From Alsobacter sp046349155 (GTDB taxonomy: Bacteria > Pseudomonadota > Alphaproteobacteria > Rhizobiales > Beijerinckiaceae), in NCBI GenBank assembly GCA_046349155.1, contig JAXMCW010000004.1, positions 496,001 through 560,000 of the forward strand: 64,000 nt of DNA, written 5' to 3'. The notes beneath the pieces are model-generated. The model was given only the letters and a program-made list of their open reading frames with translations. It was not told the DNA's origin and ran no database searches. The translations under genes and the position numbers were made by a program. Shown here piece after piece: positions 61,277 through 64,000 of the stretch. How positions within the stretch are numbered: the stretch's first letter is position 1; every line of letters begins with the position of its first letter.

Positions 61277-62839
61277 TCAGCCGCCGTCCTTGTCGGCGAA
61301 GCGGTCGCGCAGCACGCGGTGCAGGATCTTGCCCGTCGCGGTGCGCGGCATCTCGTCCTGCGCGATTAGCGCGATCCCGCGTGGCCGCTTGTGCCCGGCG
61401 AGGCGCGCGCGGCACCACGCCATCAGCTCGTCGACAGCGACCGCGGCCCCCTCGTGCGGCACCACGACCGCCTGCACCTTCTCGCCCCACGTCTTGTCGG
61501 GCACGCCGATCACGGCGACGTCCTTCACCGCGGGGTGGCCGCCGAGCACGTCCTCCACCTCGGAGGGATACACGTTCTCGCCGCCCGAGATGATCATGTT
61601 GCTCTTGCGGTCGACGAGGTAATAGAAGCCCTCTTCGTCGCGCCACGCCATGTCCCCCACGGAGAGGTGCGGCCCGCGGAAGGCGGCCTCGGTCTTGTCC
61701 GGCAGCTTCCAGTAGCCGTCGAAGGCGTAGGGCGTCGCCGACCAGAGCTCGCCGACCTCGCCCGGCTTCACGTCGCGTCCCTGCTCGTCGAGCAGACGGA
61801 TGGGCAGCGAGCCGACGCATTCGCGTCCCACCGAGCCCAGCTTGCTGAACTGGTCCTCGGGCTGCAGCATCGTCGCCCAGCCCTGCTCCGTGGAGCCGTA
61901 GAGCTCCCAGAGCCGCGAATTGCGGAAATAGGCGAGGATCGCCTCCTTGGTGTCGCGCCGCGCGGGAGCCGAGGAGATCATGAACTTGGAGATCTTCTCG
62001 GGGTTCACGCTGTCGAGCACGGCCTGCGGCAGGCCCAGCATCATCACGAAGTGGGTCGGCACCAGCGAGGTGAAGGTGGCGACCCCGTCCGCCAGCGCGC
62101 GCAGCAGGTGCTCGGGGTCGAAGCTCGGCCGGTTGTAGACGCGTACCGGCGCGCCGCACATCACCAGCGCGCCCATGAAGTAGAGCGAGTTGGCGTGGCA
62201 GAGCGGCATCACGAGAAGGCCGGTGTCGCGGCGGCTGAAGCCGAGCTCCACGTCGGTCGTGAGCGACAGGACGGCGCTCGCGCCGTGGCTTCGGATCGCC
62301 CCTTTTGGCCGCCCTGTCGTGCCGGACGTGTACATCAGCGCCCAGGGATCGGCGGGGGCCACGGCGACGGCGGGCTCGTCCGGGCCGGCGCGCGCGATCA
62401 GGTCCTCGTAGCCGGCATAGCCGGCGGGCGTCGTCGGCCCGATATGGATGTAGGCCTCCCGCGCGACCGGCAGGTCGCCGCGGATCTGCTCCACCGGGCC
62501 GGTGAGCGCATCCTCGACGATCAGCGCGCGGGCCTCGCAGTTCTGGGCGATGTAGAGGATCTCCGGCGCGACGAGCCGGAAGTTGATGGGCACCACCACC
62601 AGCCCGGCCTTGGCGACGGCGGCGTAGATCTCGAGCCACTCGATCCGGTTATAGGCGAGCACCGCGACGCGGTCGCCCTTGGCGAGGCCGAGCCCCAGAA
62701 GGGCGTTGGCCAGCCGGTTCGCGCGCTCGTTCCACTGGCGATAGGTGAGGTTCCGCTCCAGGTCGCCCGCGCCGATCCTGTCTGGCGTGGTGAAGGCGTG
62801 CCCCCGCACGATGGCGCCGAGGTGAAGCAACGTCGCCAT
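61277..62839 (-). CDS. Acyl-CoA synthetase (AMP-forming)
   Basis: A 520-residue adenylate-forming ligase. The P-loop YTSGTTGRPKG (residues 170-180), LYGSTEQG, the hinge LVDRKSNMIISGGENVYP and the C-terminal catalytic Lys in RTATGKILHR are intact, so it should activate a carboxylic acid as acyl-AMP and then acyl-CoA. It stands 26 bases upstream of the ThDP lyase gene and is coupled with it. GGGAGG precedes the ATG. Chain length of the substrate cannot be told. Confidence 0.93.
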   Translation of the reverse strand: MATLLHLGAIVRGHAFTTPDRIGAGDLERNLTYRQWNERANRLANALLGLGLAKGDRVAVLAYNRIEWLEIYAAVAKAGLVVVPINFRLVAPEILYIAQNCEARALIVEDALTGPVEQIRGDLPVAREAYIHIGPTTPAGYAGYEDLIARAGPDEPAVAVAPADPWALMYTSGTTGRPKGAIRSHGASAVLSLTTDVELGFSRRDTGLLVMPLCHANSLYFMGALVMCGAPVRVYNRPSFDPEHLLRALADGVATFTSLVPTHFVMMLGLPQAVLDSVNPEKISKFMISSAPARRDTKEAILAYFRNSRLWELYGSTEQGWATMLQPEDQFSKLGSVGRECVGSLPIRLLDEQGRDVKPGEVGELWSATPYAFDGYWKLPDKTEAAFRGPHLSVGDMAWRDEEGFYYLVDRKSNMIISGGENVYPSEVEDVLGGHPAVKDVAVIGVPDKTWGEKVQAVVVPHEGAAVAVDELMAWCRARLAGHKRPRGIALIAQDEMPRTATGKILHRVLRDRFADKDGG

Positions 62840-63112
62840 CGGTTCCTCCCTGCGCGCCTTGTCGGCGCTGCGCGTCCGACGCCCCTGGCGGCGATGATCG
62901 CAGGGCCGCGCGGCGCCGGCAAGACGGCGAGCCGCGGCGTCGCCGTCGTCACGGGCCTGTCGGGGCCTCGCACGGCGCGCGGCCGGCCGCCCGCCCGCGT
63001 CCGATGAATGGCGGGTGAACGCGGGGTTCCGTCACGGTTCAGCCGGCGGGGTCCATGGTCCCCGCGTCTCCCAGGGCGCCGTACGGGCCGCCGGGAGCGG
63101 AGGACCACAGCC

Positions 63113-63466
63113 ATGACGACCCCCCGCAAGATCCTGCTCCTCGCCACTGTCCTGGGCGGCGTGCTCATGGCCGCGATGCCGGCCGAGGCCGGCCGGCGCA
63201 CGGGCACCTGGAAGTACAGCCCCGAGGAGGTCTGGGCCTACCAGCAATACCGGAACGAGATGGCCGCCCGGCAGTCCTGGCACGCCCGTCGCCACCAGTG
63301 GGGAGAGGGCGGCTACGGCGGCGGCTATGGCGGCTATGGCGGCTACGGCGGCGGCTATGGCCGTCCCGCCTATGGGTGGAACGGCGGCTATGCCGACCGC
63401 GGCGAGCCCGCCTATGGCGAATATGGCGAGCCGGGCTATCCCCACCGCCCCGCCTGGGACGACTGA
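63113..63466 (+). CDS. Small secreted Gly/Tyr-rich protein (TGTWKYSP family, copy 2)
   Basis: A 117-residue protein with a signal peptide (cleavage after AEA, about residue 25), then RRTGTWKYSPEEVWAYQQYR and a tail of GGY repeats (about residues 65-85) ending in EYGEPGYPHRPAWDD. It shares leader and core motif with the gene at 58649. GGAGG precedes the ATG at 63113; an upstream in-frame start at 63008 is unlikely. Function unknown; Gly/Tyr-rich tails occur in surface and cold-shock-like proteins. Confidence 0.78.
   Translation: MTTPRKILLLATVLGGVLMAAMPAEAGRRTGTWKYSPEEVWAYQQYRNEMAARQSWHARRHQWGEGGYGGGYGGYGGYGGGYGRPAYGWNGGYADRGEPAYGEYGEPGYPHRPAWDD
63305..63361 (+). repeat. GGCTATGGC-type short tandem repeats
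   Basis: Repeats of about 9-12 bases (GGCGGCTATGGC variants) encode the GGY units of the secreted protein. Length variation between strains is likely. Confidence 0.75.
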
Positions 63467-63487
63467 GCCGTTGCGCCGCCCCCGCCC

Positions 63488-64000
63488 TTAGGCGGCTGAA
63501 CGACGCCGGGCCGGCGCGTCCTGCCGCTCGAACGAGGCGCGGGCCGCCTCGCGGATGCGGAACGTGGCGACGAGCGCGTTGAGCCGCTCGATCTGGTCGC
63601 TGAGCGCCGTCGCGGAGGCGGCGCTCTCCTCGGCGAGCGCGGCGTTCTGCTGGGTCATCTCGTCCATGTGGGCGACGGCCTGGCTCATCTCGTCGATGCC
63701 GTTGGCCTGCTCGCCCGTGGCGGCCGAGATCTCAGAGACGGTGGTCGAGACCTTCTGCGACGCCGACACGATCTTCTCCAGCGCATCGCCCGCGGCGCGC
63801 ACCAGCTTGACGCCCTGCGCCACCTCGTTGCCCGACGCGCCGATCAGGCCCGTAATGTCCTTGGCGGCGTCGGAGGAGCGCTGCGCCAGGGTGCGGACCT
63901 CGGAGGCGACCACCGCGAAGCCCTTGCCGGCGTCGCCGGCGCGGGCGGCCTCGACGGCGGCGTTGAGGGCAAGAAGGTTGGTCTGGAAGGCGATCTCGTC
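63488..64000 (-). CDS. Methyl-accepting chemotaxis protein (C-terminal part)
   Basis: Only the last 170 residues are in the window. They hold the signalling hairpin tip (FQTNLLALNAAVEAARAGDAG and GFAVVASEVRTLAQRS) that contacts CheA and CheW, then the coiled-coil return (EISAATGEQANGIDEMSQAVAHMDEMTQQNAALAEESAA), with Glu/Gln methylation-type positions. No CheR/B pentapeptide is seen at the end. The sensor part lies beyond the right edge. Confidence 0.95.
   Translation of the reverse strand, partial: DEIAFQTNLLALNAAVEAARAGDAGKGFAVVASEVRTLAQRSSDAAKDITGLIGASGNEVAQGVKLVRAAGDALEKIVSASQKVSTTVSEISAATGEQANGIDEMSQAVAHMDEMTQQNAALAEESAASATALSDQIERLNALVATFRIREAARASFERQDAPARRRSAA

Noticed and set aside
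59514..62639. A 1041-codon minus-strand frame as a ligase-lyase fusion
   Set aside because: The extra part is out of frame with the acyl-CoA synthetase and is a shadow; the lyase has its own ATG and ribosome site at 61250.

Overview
The window is GC-rich (about 70%), densely coded DNA from an alphaproteobacterium, most likely of the order Hyphomicrobiales (Rhizobiales). Pointers are the genes fba, rcdA (DUF1465), trcR (DUF1013), DUF1192 and an Omp25/31-like barrel, CtrA-type TTAA-N7-TTAA boxes, and a serC leader RNA. The genus cannot be settled from the sequence alone; a Methylobacteriaceae- or Salinarimonas-like organism would fit the composition.

1-33,980 is mostly core chromosome. It opens with a truncated halohydrin-dehalogenase-like SDR. 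Then come a class II aldolase group (fba, ThiE-like, Sel1 repeat, SuhB-like, MotA/ExbB plus OmpA-type motor pair), a GNAT, an MsbA-like exporter, rpmE, rcdA, DUF1192, a frameshifted quinone oxidoreductase, trcR, pal-cpoB-tilS, ftsH-glmM, an outer-membrane barrel, serC-serA, a DMT exporter, a glutamine amidotransferase, a DUF4139 protein, purA, and convergent rpoH and rluD.

34,421-45,833 is an accessory catabolic locus. One long minus-strand operon carries a sugar-type ABC importer (binding protein, double ATPase, two permeases), a luciferase-like flavin monooxygenase, a PRISE-type enone reductase and an aldehyde dehydrogenase. A divergent sigma-54 activator of the AcoR type follows, and beyond it a flavin reductase. 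A good -24/-12 promoter precedes the flavin reductase, a weaker one precedes the operon, and similar repeated sites lie upstream of both. I read this as uptake and oxidation of an unidentified small molecule.

45,868-52,977 is a second accessory module: cytochrome b561, ApbE FMN transferase, a PepSY-membrane/flavodoxin/FNR reductase, a DUF2271 protein with an FMN-attachment-like motif, a His/Asp-rich secreted protein, an OmpR-type two-component system and a PepSY protein. It looks like a regulated route for electrons from cytoplasmic NAD(P)H to a covalent flavin in the periplasm.

53,000-56,222 is less GC-rich and holds a methyltransferase divergent from a SARP/TPR regulator, probably acquired. 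56,360-57,811 is a nitric-oxide response group (DUF6522, NsrR-like Rrf2 regulator with an NsrR-type operator, a 52-residue membrane peptide, group III truncated hemoglobin). 57,889-64,000 has a DUF4287 protein, two paralogous small secreted proteins with a shared TGTWKYSP motif, a tRNA-Glu(CUC), a ThDP lyase with a CoA ligase, and the 3' end of a chemotaxis receptor gene.
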